Shown in pieces: positions 52,505 through 64,000 of a DNA stretch of 64,000 bases; the first letter of the stretch is position 1, and every line of letters starts with the position of its first letter. The stretch comes from Citrus sinensis (Eukaryota; Streptophyta; Magnoliopsida; Sapindales; Rutaceae). The translations under genes were made by a program, and so were the position numbers. The DNA lies in NCBI RefSeq assembly GCF_022201045.2, contig NC_068558.1, forward strand, positions 48,711,501 to 48,775,500, read 5' to 3'. The notes beneath the pieces were generated by a model. It had not been told where the DNA came from and made no database searches. It saw only the letters and a program-made list of their open reading frames with translations.

Positions 52505-53417
52505 TATTTTTTATTAAGAGAGGAATGTAAAGTCTATTCAAAGAGACTATATGTGTTTATGACAATATTTAATCAATTTTAGGTGTATAAGCCATAGAAA
52601 TAATGAGCTCAAACCAATACAGAAAACTATAGAAAATAAACTCTCAAGCCATATTACTTAAACCTAATTTTCTAATTTAATTGATGTAAATTGTGTGCTC
52701 ATTTTTTATAGTGTTAGAATTGATAGGTGCAATTGCCGTGGAGTGTCAATCTTTATTATTAGAAACCACAATCCTAACTCTACGTTTTTTTGTTTTAATG
52801 TGTTATCATATTCATTTTCCTTAAATTCTTTTAAGTATTGTTGAATATTACTCACGGATTAGTAGAAAATCAAAATTGATTTTTTTTATTCAACATTCTA
52901 AGCAATCAAATCGCTTGCAGTATTGTATTGATACCGAGTTGGTTAATGATGCCCGACAACCATAAATTTAAGTAGTTATCTATTCCAATTCTAAAAAAGT
53001 AAATGCACCGTAAATTTAAGTTCGGGTCTCTGTTTTGAGCTTGAATGTTGGGGACTTCGGGTGCAAGTTTTGGTTTCAACCTCAATCTCTCACTCTTTCA
53101 ATTCTGAATGCTTGGCACCATGTGTCAATTCATAACAATTGTTGTAGAGTTAAGATTATGTAAAGGGTTAATTTCGAATTATTTCTCTTTTAAATTGACT
53201 ATATTTAAATCACAATTCACATCTCTTGTTTTTGAAAATCTCAATTTAACCTCCATTTTTGTTAAGAAGAGAAAAAAAAATCATTACCCACTCCTATTTT
53301 CCCTTATTTTTTTGACTAAATATAAGGATAATCTAAGGTTTTAAAAAATAAAGGAGGGAATGAAAATAGTTAAGAGGATGGAAATCTAAAATTCACCCCA
53401 GTTAAAATAACAATGAT

Positions 53418-53480
53418 AATTACCATTATAGTTAAAATAACATCACAATTATAACTATAATTGTAACTATAATGGTAATT
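53418..53480. repeat. Inverted repeat, 17-bp perfect arms
   Basis: Arms AATTACCATTATAGTTA (53418-53434) and TAACTATAATGGTAATT (53464-53480) with a 29-nt spacer that is itself AATTATAA-rich. Probably a remnant of a MITE end or a small hairpin. Confidence 0.75.
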
Positions 53481-55930
53481 GAAATAGTTTTTATAATTGT
53501 AAGTGTAATAGGGCCGAACGTCCATAGTCAAAATTAATAAAGAGAGGACAAAAATGAAAAAAAAAAATTACAGATTGTTGCAGCATAAAAAATGAAGAAG
53601 AGGGTTTTTGTTTGGAAGAGAATAAGGGGGATGTAAACGTAAATTTATTTAATGGTGTACGCCCATAGCTAATTTTTTTTTTACCCAGTCACCGACATAT
53701 TTATCCAAACAATCTAAACCATCGATTGAAAGCAGCATCGGACGGTTCTCGTTTGTTGTCTCCACGTTAGAATTGTCTCCAACGTGGCTGCGAATCCCTA
53801 CAAAGAAACCGTTGATTGACAAGGAAGTATTGTAAAAAAGAAAACAGTTACAGAGAAAAATTTGTAAAAAATAAAAAAAAAACCGAAATGCCTACATTAT
53901 CGCTCCAATTAAACAATCACTTAAAAATCAACGTGCATAATGAACGGGGTAGCCGCAACTGCCGCAAAAGCGCAAACCCTTCCTTAAAATTGTACAATGA
54001 AGAAGTTGCTTTCAAGCTCAAAACGCAATTCACTTAGAGTGCCAGTATCAACTCGGCGTCAGATAAAATCATTTGCAGTGTTTCAATAAAGACACACCGC
54101 GAGAAGATCTGAAACTCTGGTAAAATATTCAATCATTTTTCATTGTATCATTATTTTTTTAATTTTCTATTTTAATACAAAAACTATACTACAAGGGCTC
54201 TAGAAATCCTATAGATAAAATTTAAATATACTAAAAGTAAACATCCACATGTATACTTAACGAACACTAACACGTATACAGAATAAGATATTTAAATTAG
54301 AATCATAAAAATTTTGATTATAATTATTAAAATTTTACCTAAATAATATAACAATAGCCATCATTGTGCCATCATTTTAAATAATTTATTTTTCAATAGT
54401 ATCATTCATATTCTTTTCCAAATTTAATTAATTTGGTATTGATATAGCTATGCTTAATAAATTATTAATTATTTTCATATGACTACAAATTCGCATAAGG
54501 CCTCAAATATCTTTAAGCCGCCCCTAAGTAGTAGGGTGGGGTGTTTGGCCATTTGTGAACAACATTTACTGTAGATGAAAAAATTTGAACAAACTTCTGC
54601 TAGAGTTAGCTATTGGTGGTTGGGGTTGCGCTAATTCATGAAACTCTATTTATTGTTTTTGAGTAATATGTTGGTATTATAACTTTTTCCCCTATACTCG
54701 ACTTTGGTTGTGTTATTATGTAAAAGTCATGAGAGAGGAACCAAACGTAAATAGATAATTTTTTTAGGTTATTTTTGACTTTTTACACTTTCACGAGGTA
54801 TATATATGTAATCGGGTATAGATTTGGTATTTAAGCACAAATCAAATAGGGCATATTTAAATATAAAAAAAACTTGCTTCTATTGGCCTGATTTGTGAGA
54901 AAAGAAACATATATCTATTTAGATGCCCATATGAGAAATATGAGAAGGAAAAAAATTTGGATACTTGTCCAATGAGTTACAAAATTATGTGCTTGGTGGC
55001 TCCATAAAAATAGTTGAAATTAAAATTTGATAGGAAAGCCTTTAATGGGAATTGTGCGACAGAGGAAAGAACTTTTTTTCTTAGCATTTTTGTTTTTTTT
55101 TTTTTGACTCAAGAGTCTATGGATCCTAATTCTTATTTCCTATATGAATTGCAGACAACTTTGTTTAGTTCTCTTACTTGTATTCTCATTAACTAAAAGG
55201 GTATGAATTTGATTGAGAAGTGTTCGTCTCTATGAAAAAATAATAATAATAAAAGCAAAATAAGCTGCTCAATTATTATAATAAATGGTGTGCAAAATTC
55301 TGTTTGTTCTAGTGCATCTGTGCATAGCTTGTCAAAAAAATGCTGTTTGTTTAGCTGGGTGAATAACCCTCACTAGGTTACTACTTTACTTTCTTTGTAA
55401 TAGGTCGCACATTAGAATTTCCTTGTTGAAAATAAACTACTAGTTACCAAATTGAAAAGTAGTACCAATCATCGCTGCATACACTATTAGCTTACCAGTT
55501 TCATTGTTGGGTTTGCTGGTTATATTATTGTTGCAAAGTATGTTTTGATATTACTTAATTTGTAGAGAAGAAAAAGGTAGCTTAGAGTTCCTTAAATGCT
55601 AAGTTAAAGTTAAGTACGTTTATCAATTAGCCTTGAATTTACAAACTTCAAATTGTTTAAAAAAAAAAAGAGCTTACAAACTTGAAACCTCTATTTTCAA
55701 TGATTAAATTCCATGAGTGCTTTTTGTTTGTTTATGAAAGGGTGATGTCTCATCACGGTTTTGTTGCTGCAAGTGCATTATTTTCTTTGTAGTAAAGTGA
55801 ATCTTTGATGTATTTATTAAGTTTAATGGAGCAATCCTAGTTAATTTTGATGATTTATATATGCATTTAATTTCATTTTTAATAATTCATGTGCAGGAAT
55901 TTATGGATTCTTGGCTTTGCTTGGACTTAT

Positions 55931-56593
55931 GTTTTGCGCAATTTCATTTGGGATCAATCTACTTTTAATAATTCATCTCCGCTGTTGGCACTCCGTCTCT
56001 GCTACCATCTCTGCTCGCTGGTACCAGTCTTCAATTTTTCGATTTGAGTCAATTGTGAGTGTGGTTCTTTTAGTTTATTTTAGATCCAAATCATATTAGA
56101 CAAATAGGATGATTGTTTCTTGAGCTCTGCATTTGTATCTTATTTTAGGACTATTAGAGAAAGGAATGATTTGCTATTGGGAGAATTGTGTGGGATATAC
56201 CCCATTTCCTTCAAAATACCTAATATATACCTAAAATTATAACACTCTTAAATTTCACACATATATACTCTAAAAAAGTAGAGAAAGTACAAAAATAACC
56301 ACAATTAAATCCTCATAAAACTAAACACAACTCCTCGAAGTCGGATAAATAGTCGATAATACTAGACTTCAATCAAACCATACACAATTAGTAATTCAGC
56401 ATAAATTCTCGACTTTTTCATGTTAGTCGGGTAAATAGTAAAGAATACTCAACTTCAATTGAAATAAAAAATTATCTGAATTTTTTTTAATTTTTTCAAA
56501 TAAGTCGAGTAAAGAGTTGAGAATACCCGAAATTTCATTTGGAAAAGTTCGTTGTTTTGCGCAATTTCATTTGGGATCAATCTACTTTGAGGA
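55931..56593. repeat. Approximately 37-bp direct repeat flanking about 590 bp
   Basis: GTTTTGCGCAATTTCATTTG and the following bases (GGATCAATCTACTTT) occur at 55931-55965 and again at 56554-56588. The second copy follows directly after a motif repeated three times (56339, 56426, 56503). Confidence 0.8.
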
Positions 56594-56789
56594 TAAACAC
56601 TTGTAGTTCAGAGTTAACATTGTTGTAATTAGAGCTTGTTTTCATAAAATAAGTGTAACTTGAAAGTACATTGTACACTATTGAATTTGATTTATCTCCA
56701 GTAAGTGTTAATGTATGATGTCTATCATGTAATTTTTTTATAATTATTTTATTTAATTTATAATTATTTTTTTATAATTATAAATAATT

Positions 56790-56837
56790 ATAATTAAGTT
56801 ACATATTATAATTATTTATAATATGTAACTTAATTAT
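56790..56837. repeat. Palindrome, 19-bp perfect arms
   Basis: ATAATTAAGTTACATATTA (56790-56808) and its exact reverse complement (56819-56837) around a 10-nt spacer. AT-rich, able to form a cruciform; no adjoining gene. Confidence 0.8.
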
Positions 56838-57221
56838 ACAGTAAAAACAATGATAATGTAAATTTTTTTCTATTAATGCTAATACTAAAACTTTATCATT
56901 ATGTGATCTATTATAATTATTTTGTTTAAATTATTTATAGGGTATGTATATGTATTAATTAAATAATTATTTTTTTACTATGACTTAAATGTTTAGTAAA
57001 AAATGTTTTTTAAAATAGTACTACCGAACACATATTTTCTGTTTTTATCTTTTTCACTTGTGTCTACTGAACACATATTATTATTTTAAGTTTTAAAATA
57101 CAGAATACATAAAATAATACCTGACGCATATTTAAATTTGAAACATAACAACTGTAAAATATTATTCTCATTTTCATTTTTATTTTCAGGAAATATTAAT
57201 TCAGAAACAATACCAAACGGG

Positions 57222-57483
57222 CCAAATGAACTTGGAAGTACATACGTGGTGGTAAGATTAAATTTAAAAATTTAAATAGCTTCTGTTTTGCCAGTGCCGG
57301 CAGTGCAAATTAATCTTCCATACATGCTTTAACTGAAAATTGTTCTTGATTCAGGTGACAATTTTGGTGGTTGCTGGACGTAAAGGTGACAATATATTTT
57401 GGCAGCAAGACCACCACTGACAGCAAGAAAGACTTGAGAAGGACCTTGGAGCATCTTCAGTACATATCTGACAATGCGAATTA
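57222..57483 (+). pseudogene. Possible relic of a DUF1517/FLAP1-like C-terminal region
   Basis: Two exon-like pieces, 57222-57251 (PNELGSTYVV, then a GTAAGA donor) and 57355-57483 (after TTCAG; VTILVVAGRKG, then after one frameshift TTTDSKKDLRRTLEHLQYIS). Joined, they resemble the conserved ..EYIVVTILVAADG.. and downstream ..DLKEALQ.. of plant thylakoid/chloroplast DUF1517 proteins such as FLAP1, recalled from memory. Only this short part is recognisable, the frame is broken, and the left edge abuts a MITE-like terminus (AATACCAAACGGGCC). Weak call. Confidence 0.3.
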
Positions 57484-60340
57484 AGAAACATGTAAATATT
57501 TATAGTCTTCTATCACAAGCTTAGGCCTTACCGTCTAGTTCATTAACTAATTGTGGTAATTAATCTAATATGCTTCAATTGATATTAGAATATGCATGTT
57601 CGGTATTTTTATTAATTCCATGCAGGCGATTAGTGTTTTTTTTTTTTTTGTTCGAATGGAGATACGGCCGCAGAGAAATGTAAAACAAAGATCAAAAGTT
57701 CAAAACCTATGTAAAGAGCTGAATCTTTCATCCGGGGGGGGGGGGGGGGGGCAGGAGAAGCAACAGTTGAGCAATGCAGAAGTGAACAAAAAGAAGAAAG
57801 AAGAACAGCAAGAAAGGAAGAAGAGCACAAAGACAAAAAAGAACAAGAAAAAGCATAAAACGAAGAGCACAAAGATTAAGCGAGAGACGAAGAAGCAACA
57901 GTCATCATTCAAGACAAATCCAAGACAATAAACTGTAAAGCAATCTTCACAATTTTAAGTCATTGCAGTTCTTCTTCAATCCGCATAAATTAAACAATGT
58001 CAAAACCAATAGTATATATGTTTCTTGCTCAAATCTGCCCACACTTAACACAGAATATGGTCGCAACTTGCTGTTATAGGCATATATAACTTCTTTAGTA
58101 GCCCTTTTTTTGTTCTTTTTTCCGAATTTGAACGTTAAGACTCACAGAAGGCGAATTATCCAATATTTATACAGTGTTTAAATATTTTGGGCCTGTGAAC
58201 GTTGCTCGTTCACATTCGAGCATTTCCAATAAACAAAAAGACGCATTGTGTCCGTAAACCATAATGCTGACAACTCGCACAACTGTAAAGTTCTATCAAC
58301 AAGAAATAAGCTTTCCCCATTTTTCAATTTAATATATCATACCTTTATGGGAAGACTGAAGAAACGGCGAAGAGTCAAAGGATAGGTTGAGTAGATTGAC
58401 CTTTTAGGCCATAGGCCAATGAGAAATAGACACGAGTTACCAAACATCGTGGCTCGCAGACGTTACAATCTCACATAATCCAAGAAGCCAACTACGCGCG
58501 CGGTGTATCTTTTGGGTTGTTGTTCTTAATATAATTAAGGGTCGGGCTGTAATGCAGTGCTGCATGTCATGCAGCTGCCTTTATTATTTTTTTAATAATG
58601 CGGATGTAACCGGCCACCGATTCGCTCCTTTTAATCGCTTAAAGCGGCAAATGTTAAAAGAAACTATCATAGAACTCCCTCATTTTAGGAAATATTAAGA
58701 TAATCAATTCAAAACTAGTAAATTATCAAAGACCCCCTCAACTTTACACCAAAAAAATACTTCCTTTTTCTTTTGATTCATGGAAAATATAGTTAATATA
58801 TTTAACTTATATCCTAAAAGAAACATAATTAAATAAAATTAATTGGACTAATATATTTAAATAAAAATAATTATATTATTTTTCTTAATATTACATTATA
58901 AATTTAATGATATTTTGCCTTAAAAAATGTAACTTATGTACTAATGAGAATACTATTTAAATATAATAAATGGAAATAATTATATATTAATTAAAAAATT
59001 TAATTTATTAATTGCACTATTTTTAATATTATGTAATAAATATAATGATATTTTGCTTACAAAACTATCAAAATAATTTTATCAACTTTTAATTACATTA
59101 GAATCCGAGTATCTAAACATATAACGAAATCGATTTATTTCCAGATATTTAGAAGAAATCAATTCCAGGATCTCACGATTCACATTCAAGGACTTAAATC
59201 CCTACCTACTAAAATGAGGACAATATTTATCCAACTATCAAATAATTATCATTCCAAACATCGTAATTACCCCTCAAATGTTGTTGTTGTTATTATTAGT
59301 GGCCAATATTAGTATGTTTTATGTATACCCTCTAAAACAAATATTCATATATTACAAAAATATAAAGCATCTAATATTTGATATTTTTAAATAAAACTCA
59401 TAATCAATCTCTTGTGCAAATTAATTCATACTATCTTAAGTGAGATTAATTATTTTATTTAATCCTTTTTGCTATAATAATTTTTTTGTTAAACATTAAT
59501 CAAATTCATAATGGTACATAACATGGATAATTACAATTTGAATGCAACTAATATTGAATAATGTTGTATTATGTTATACTTATAGTTATATAATTTAAGC
59601 ATGACAGTTATATTTCTAAATTAAATTAAATTATTTGAGTAACATTGCACTCACTATATGGGTACATGATTTGTCTACTAAATGATGTGCAAGTATTATA
59701 AAATATGTTCAATCTTAAATTTATATCTATATTTTTTTGAAATTAAGTTAATTTATATCACAACCAAAAAAAATTAAATTATTTAAAAATATGAAAAATA
59801 TAAATTCATTTTCATAGTAAGCAGTATGTTTTACTAAATTTACTTTTAAAACATTTTATGCCATTGGGGAGAAATATAGTCTTTTAAATTCATTTTTATT
59901 TATACGTCTTAAGCTTGTTATAATCTTTGCCACATGAAATATGTTTTCACTGTAATTCTCGCTAAATTTAATTTATATACTTTTATTCTAGTGGTAAAAG
60001 AAATTGAATTTGAATATAATTTTTTCAATTTAGTTTTTTTTAACTGATTAAGCATCATGTTACTGTATTACACAGATATTTACAACTGTTATAACAGCAG
60101 ATTATTACACTGATATTTACAATTAGATATACAAACTGAGACTTATATTATTACATTTTAAATTCTATGAAGTAAGTGCCCAGACAAATAACCCTCACGG
60201 AGGAGGAGTGTCTCCACTCCACTTGTATTTCGTAAGGGAGAAAAATTTTACAAATAATCTCCATATAATTATGTTTAATTAAGGGAGTTTGAGTCTATGA
60301 GGACTCGAATTATTGCCCTCATAGTCATGTTTTACTTTAA

Positions 60341-61398
60341 TGGTGTGTTTACTTCATGGAATGAGGAATGAGAATGAAGGAATAAAAATGAAACATATAT
60401 TTACTTGGCAAAATGTAATTTGGGAATGAGAATAAAATGTGTGGGTCCCACACAATTTGGGAATAAGGAATGGGAATCTCATTCCCGGGGGTTGGGAATG
60501 TGAATGAAATATATGTTTACTTTTGTATTCCTCTAATTTTTTCATATTTTCTAAATTACCCTCATTCAAATCACAATTAATTTTATTATTTTAATTTATC
60601 AAAAATTTATTATTATTTTAAATGTCATTAATGATAATTATTATTATTATCAAATTTTATTAACTTTATTATTTTAGTTATTATTAATTATTTTTATTTT
60701 TATTATTAATATTATCATTATTAACAATAAAAATAATGATAAAAATAATAATTAATAAAAATAATTAATTTATCATTATTTTTATTATTATTAATAAAAA
60801 TAATAATAAAAATAATTAATAATAACTAAAATAATAAAGTTAATAAAATTTAATAGTAATAATAATCTAATTTTCATTATCTAGATATAAAAATGATATT
60901 AATTAAAAATAATAATAAATGTTAATAATAATATTAATAAAAATAATATTAACAATAATTAATAATAATTAAAATAATAAAGTTAATAAAATTTAATAAT
61001 AATAATAATAAATGTTAATAATGATAATATTAATAAAAATAATAATAACAATAATTAATAATAACTAAAATAATAAAGTCAATAAAATTTAATAATAATA
61101 AATGTTAATAATAATAGTAATAATAAAAACAACAATAATGATAATATTGTTAATAATGATAAATTAATTATTTTTATTAATTATTAATACTATAAGTATT
61201 TTGGTAAATTGATTTTCATTCACATTCCTCATTCCCATTTATTTTGTCAAGTAAATACATCAATGACATTTCAGCACATTCTCATTCCCATTTATTTTTG
61301 CCGAGTAAACATTAAAATCGCATTCTCATTCCAACTCATTCTCATTCCCAGCCCATTCCTATTCTACCACATTCTCATTCTATGACGTAAACGCACCA
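60341..61398. mobile_element. Tourist/PIF-Harbinger-like MITE, about 1.06 kb
   Basis: Left end TGGTGTGTTTAC and right end GTAAACGCACCA, flanked by TAA (60338-60340 and 61399-61401). Sub-terminal sequence has repeated GGAATGAGAATG/CATTCTCATTCC motifs in opposite orientation at the two ends. The centre (about 60600-61190) is long AAT/ATT low complexity with internal near-repeats (AATAATAAAGTTAATAAAAT). No transposase. Shares ends with the element at 35997-36771. Confidence 0.75.
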
Positions 61399-61401
61399 TA
61401 A

Positions 61402-62564
61402 GGTCAATGGTTCACCACTGGGCTAAAGCCTAAGTGGCTAATTTAGCTTAATAACAACTAAATTTACTCCCATGGATTCAAACATCAACTATTTTGTTTT
61501 TAATTCAAATGATTTACAACTGCATTAATTAGTACCCACAACGTGATTATTAATATACTTACAAAGTAATATATCTCATCTATATTAAATTATCAATATA
61601 TTTGTAGAAAATTAATTTTATATTAGCACAAAAGTTTAAAATATATCTTTTTTATGTAAAATTTATACATAGAAAAATTTTGGCAAGTAAAACTACCGCC
61701 TCAATGAAAATATTATTTACAAATTACAAAAATGAATTTTTAGATTTTGAATGGTCACAACAAATTTATCCGTGGAAGTTTTGTCATACATCATCACTCT
61801 TTTGTAACTTGCAAAAATCAATTGCATAATCAAAATGTTAATGATATCCATCGAGTGCAAAAATAGCGTAGGACATATGTACATTCTTATTATATTTAAT
61901 TATAAATCCCACAGGATATGATATTAATAATAATAACTGTAGTAATATCCAACAAGCACACAGAAAAAAAAATAGAGATGCTCAACTAAAATAGATTAAC
62001 TAAACTTTAATCTTGTAAATTAAAGTATTTTTGTAACTTAACTTATATCATCATAGCTTTAGAAGCATAGCAATTGCAATCCTTCTTACTTGTTATTTAT
62101 TTATTTACCGTTGACGTTATGAAAAACTAAAGCAATTAATTTGAAAAGTAAAGAGAAAGATGAAAATAAATGCATAGATTTATTTTTAATATAATTAAAC
62201 GCTATTAATTAAAATGATTACAATGAGAATAGATATGTATAAAAGTTAAAAGCTCAAGTATACATACAATCAAACTCAAAAGATTGCATGAAGTAATGAA
62301 GATGAAAAAAAAAAGGACTTAGATTATGGACTCAAAATGTTGAAAATGATGAAGGGTTGCAATAAAAAAATTCTTAGTATTATGTGGTAAATTGATATTT
62401 GTTAAAATAGTAAGGGGTCAACCATAATTTGCCTTATTGATATTATTGTTATTTTCAACAAGTAATTTATTATTAGTAAAAAAAAAGAACCTGAAACATG
62501 TACTGGTAGTGTTGGAATATAATAAAAATAATAGGAACATAAAACCATTATTAGAGTTTAACAA
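61402..62564. other. AT-rich spacer leading into the satellite
   Basis: No gene recognised. From about 62470 the sequence gradually takes on satellite-like words (GTTGGAATATAATAAAAATA), suggesting a decayed edge of the array. Confidence 0.55.
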
Positions 62565-64000
62565 GAGTTGAGGAGCATAACTTAAAAGTTTGAAGAACTT
62601 AACAAAAATATGATAAAGTTTAATAATAAGTCGAGAACTAGAAAATAAACTTGAAATATCTAAGTAAAATGTTAGAAATCAATAAAAAGAGTTGGAATAC
62701 AGAACCAAAAAGTTGTGGGAACAAGAGTAGAAGAAGTTAACCTAAAAGTTGAAATAACTTATCATGAATTTGATAAATTCAAACACGAAATAGGGATCTG
62801 AAAAGTAAATTTGACATATTTACCCAAAATTTGAAATTCAATGAAAAGAGTAGAAATATTGAACAAAAAAGTTGTGAAAAGATAAGTTGGAATAACTTAG
62901 CGATAACTAGATAAAGTCTAACAGGATATAGAGATATAAAAAATAAACTTGAAATGTTAACCTAAAAATTTGAAATTTAATAAGAAGAGTGGAAATATAG
63001 AACAAATAACTGGTGGAAAAATGAATTGAAACAACTTACCAAGAATTTGATAAATTTTAATGGAAAGTGGGGATCTAAAAATTAAACTTGAAATTTCCAA
63101 ACAAAAAGTGGGAATTCAATAAAAAGAGTAGGAATATAAAACCAAAAAGTGGTGGAAAAAAGAGTTGAAGAGGTTAACCTAAAATTTGGAAAGAGTTACC
63201 AAGAATATGATAAATCCAACAATAATTAGGGATCAAAAAATAAACTTGAAACATTCACGAAAAATACTTAAATTAAATGAAAAGAGTAGAAATATAGAAC
63301 AAAAAAAATGGTGAAAACAAGAGTTGAGGAGCATAACTTAAAAGTTCGAAGAACTTAAGAAAAATATGATAAAGTTTAACAATAAGTTGAGATCTATAAA
63401 ATGAACTTGAAATATTTAACCAAAATATTAGAAATTAATTAAAAGAATTGGAATACAAATACAAAAAGTAGTGGGAACAAGAGTGGAAGAAGTTACCCAA
63501 AAGTTGAAATAACTTAACAAAGATTTGATAAATTCTAACGCAAAGTAGGGATCTAAAAAGTAAATTTGACATATTTACCCAAAATTTGAAATTCAATAAA
63601 AAGAGCAGAAATATTGAACCACAAAGTGCTGGAAAAATAAGTTGGAACAACTTAACGATAACTAGATAAAGTCTAACAGGATATAGAGATATAAAAAATA
63701 AACTTGAAAAATCAACCTAAAAATTTGGAATTCAATAAGAAGAGTGGAAATATAGAACGAATAACCGGTGGAAAAATAAATTGAAACAACTTACTAAGAA
63801 TTTGATAAATTTTAATTGAAAGTGGGAATTTAGAAATTTAACTTGAAATTTCCAAATAAAATGTTGGAATTCAATAAAAAGAGTAGGAATATAAAACCAA
63901 AAAGTGGTGGAAAAAAGAGTTGAAGAGGTTAACCTAAAATTCGGAAAGAGTTACCAAGAATATGATAAATCCAACAATAATTAGGGATCAAAAAATAAAC
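62565..64000. repeat. Tandem satellite array with five-monomer higher-order repeat
   Basis: Divergent monomers of about 139-160 bp start at 62565, 62725, 62881, 63023, 63162, 63321, 63481, 63636, 63778 and 63917. Each begins with a GAGTTGAAGAAGTTAAC-like phrase and contains a variant of AATATGATAAA, AGGGATCTAAAAA, AAACTTGAAA and GTGGTGGAAAAA. Monomers five apart are far more alike than neighbours: for example AACTAGATAAAGTCTAACAG at 62905 and 63659, and AAGAATATGATAAATCCAAC in both type-5 monomers. Higher-order period about 755-756 bp. The array runs beyond the right edge. No coding content. Confidence 0.9.

Larger units (their letters stand above)
50356..52966 (+). repeat. Segmental tandem duplication, copy B (copy A is 47705-49660)
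   Basis: Homology begins inside RHB1A exon 2 and continues through the gene end and about 1.1 kb of 3' flank, matching blocks such as TTTATGACAATATTTAAT (49181 and 52556) and AATTTAATTGATGTAAATTG (49299 and 52675). Orientation is direct. Copy B is longer mainly because of an insertion at about 51740-52516 that includes the foldback element. Divergence is low in the gene part and higher in the flank. Confidence 0.85.
52967..60340. other. Gene-poor AT-rich region
   Basis: Seven kilobases without a convincing intact gene. It includes a solo TIR-like end (AAGTAAATGCACCG, about 52999-53012), an inverted repeat at 53418-53480, a 40-bp direct repeat (55931 and 56554), three imperfect copies of a GTCGGGTAAATAGT-type motif (56339-56530), a palindrome (56790-56837), a weak coding relic (57222-57483) and an 18-base G run (57734-57751). 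A hydrophobic frame at about 55900-56000 (LALLGLMFCAISFGINLLLII) follows a possible acceptor, but I cannot place it in a family. Confidence 0.55.

Noticed and set aside
57596..57931. 111-codon Lys-rich open frame (KKKEEQQERKKSTKTKK)
   Set aside because: It runs through an 18-base G run whose length sets the frame, has low-complexity composition and no family signature; the opposite strand is open for the same compositional reason.
1..64000. tRNA genes, known microRNA precursors and CRISPR-like arrays
   Set aside because: No B-box (GGTTCGAATCC-like) in a cloverleaf context and none of the well-known conserved plant miRNA sequences were seen by eye; the tandem repeats present have no CRISPR-type regular unique spacers. 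A covariance-model scan would be needed to exclude weaker cases.

Overview
The window is nuclear DNA from a flowering plant, most likely a eudicot. The evidence is AT-rich intergenic DNA, short coding exons with GT..AG introns, and plant-only protein families (WRC domain, SYP7 syntaxin, PLS-class PPR, calmodulin-binding receptor-like cytoplasmic kinase). The species cannot be fixed from sequence alone; a woody rosid such as Citrus would fit, but that is a guess. I found no bacterial, organellar or viral genes.

Layout: (1) 1-9254, minus: most of a RIC1-type Rab GEF subunit gene, 21 visible exons, 3' end off the left edge. (2) 13424-13933, plus: single-exon RING-H2 E3 ligase of the BRH1/RHA type, head-to-head with RIC1. 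(3) 16185-17249, plus: small secreted or membrane EGF-like protein, 4 exons. (4) 19462-20797, plus: WRC-domain nuclear protein, 3 exons. (5) 23214-25842, minus: Qc-SNARE SYP71, 9 exons, with a duplicated terminal exon. (6) 25843-30932: gene-free, holding two related TIR elements. (7) 30933-38706, plus: PGAP6/TMEM8-type membrane protein, 14 exons, with a TIR element in one intron. (8) 40018-42131, minus: CRCK2-like kinase, 6 exons. (9) 43622-45619, minus: intronless PPR protein. (10) 46886-48508, plus: RHB1A-like RING E3 ligase, 4 exons. (11) 50356-52966: truncated tandem copy of RHB1A that has lost a zinc ligand and carries a foldback element. (12) 52967-62564: AT-rich gene-poor DNA with TIR elements and one weak gene relic. 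(13) 62565-64000: tandem satellite with a 5-monomer, about 756-bp higher-order period, running off the right edge.

The genes are independently transcribed and do not form a pathway, though several share membrane-traffic or ubiquitin themes. RIC1 (Rab6-type GEF) and SYP71 (ER and plasma-membrane SNARE) act in vesicle traffic; the BRH1-like and RHB1A-like proteins are RING E3 ligases. From memory, the RIC1/BRH1 pair and the CRCK2/RHB1A pair are each neighbours in Arabidopsis (At3g61480/At3g61460 and At4g00330/At4g00335), suggesting two conserved microsyntenic blocks. The features closest to undescribed are the higher-order satellite at the right edge, the disabled RHB1A copy, and the 46-bp duplication of the 13-nt final coding exon of SYP71. 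I did not find an obviously new multi-gene system.
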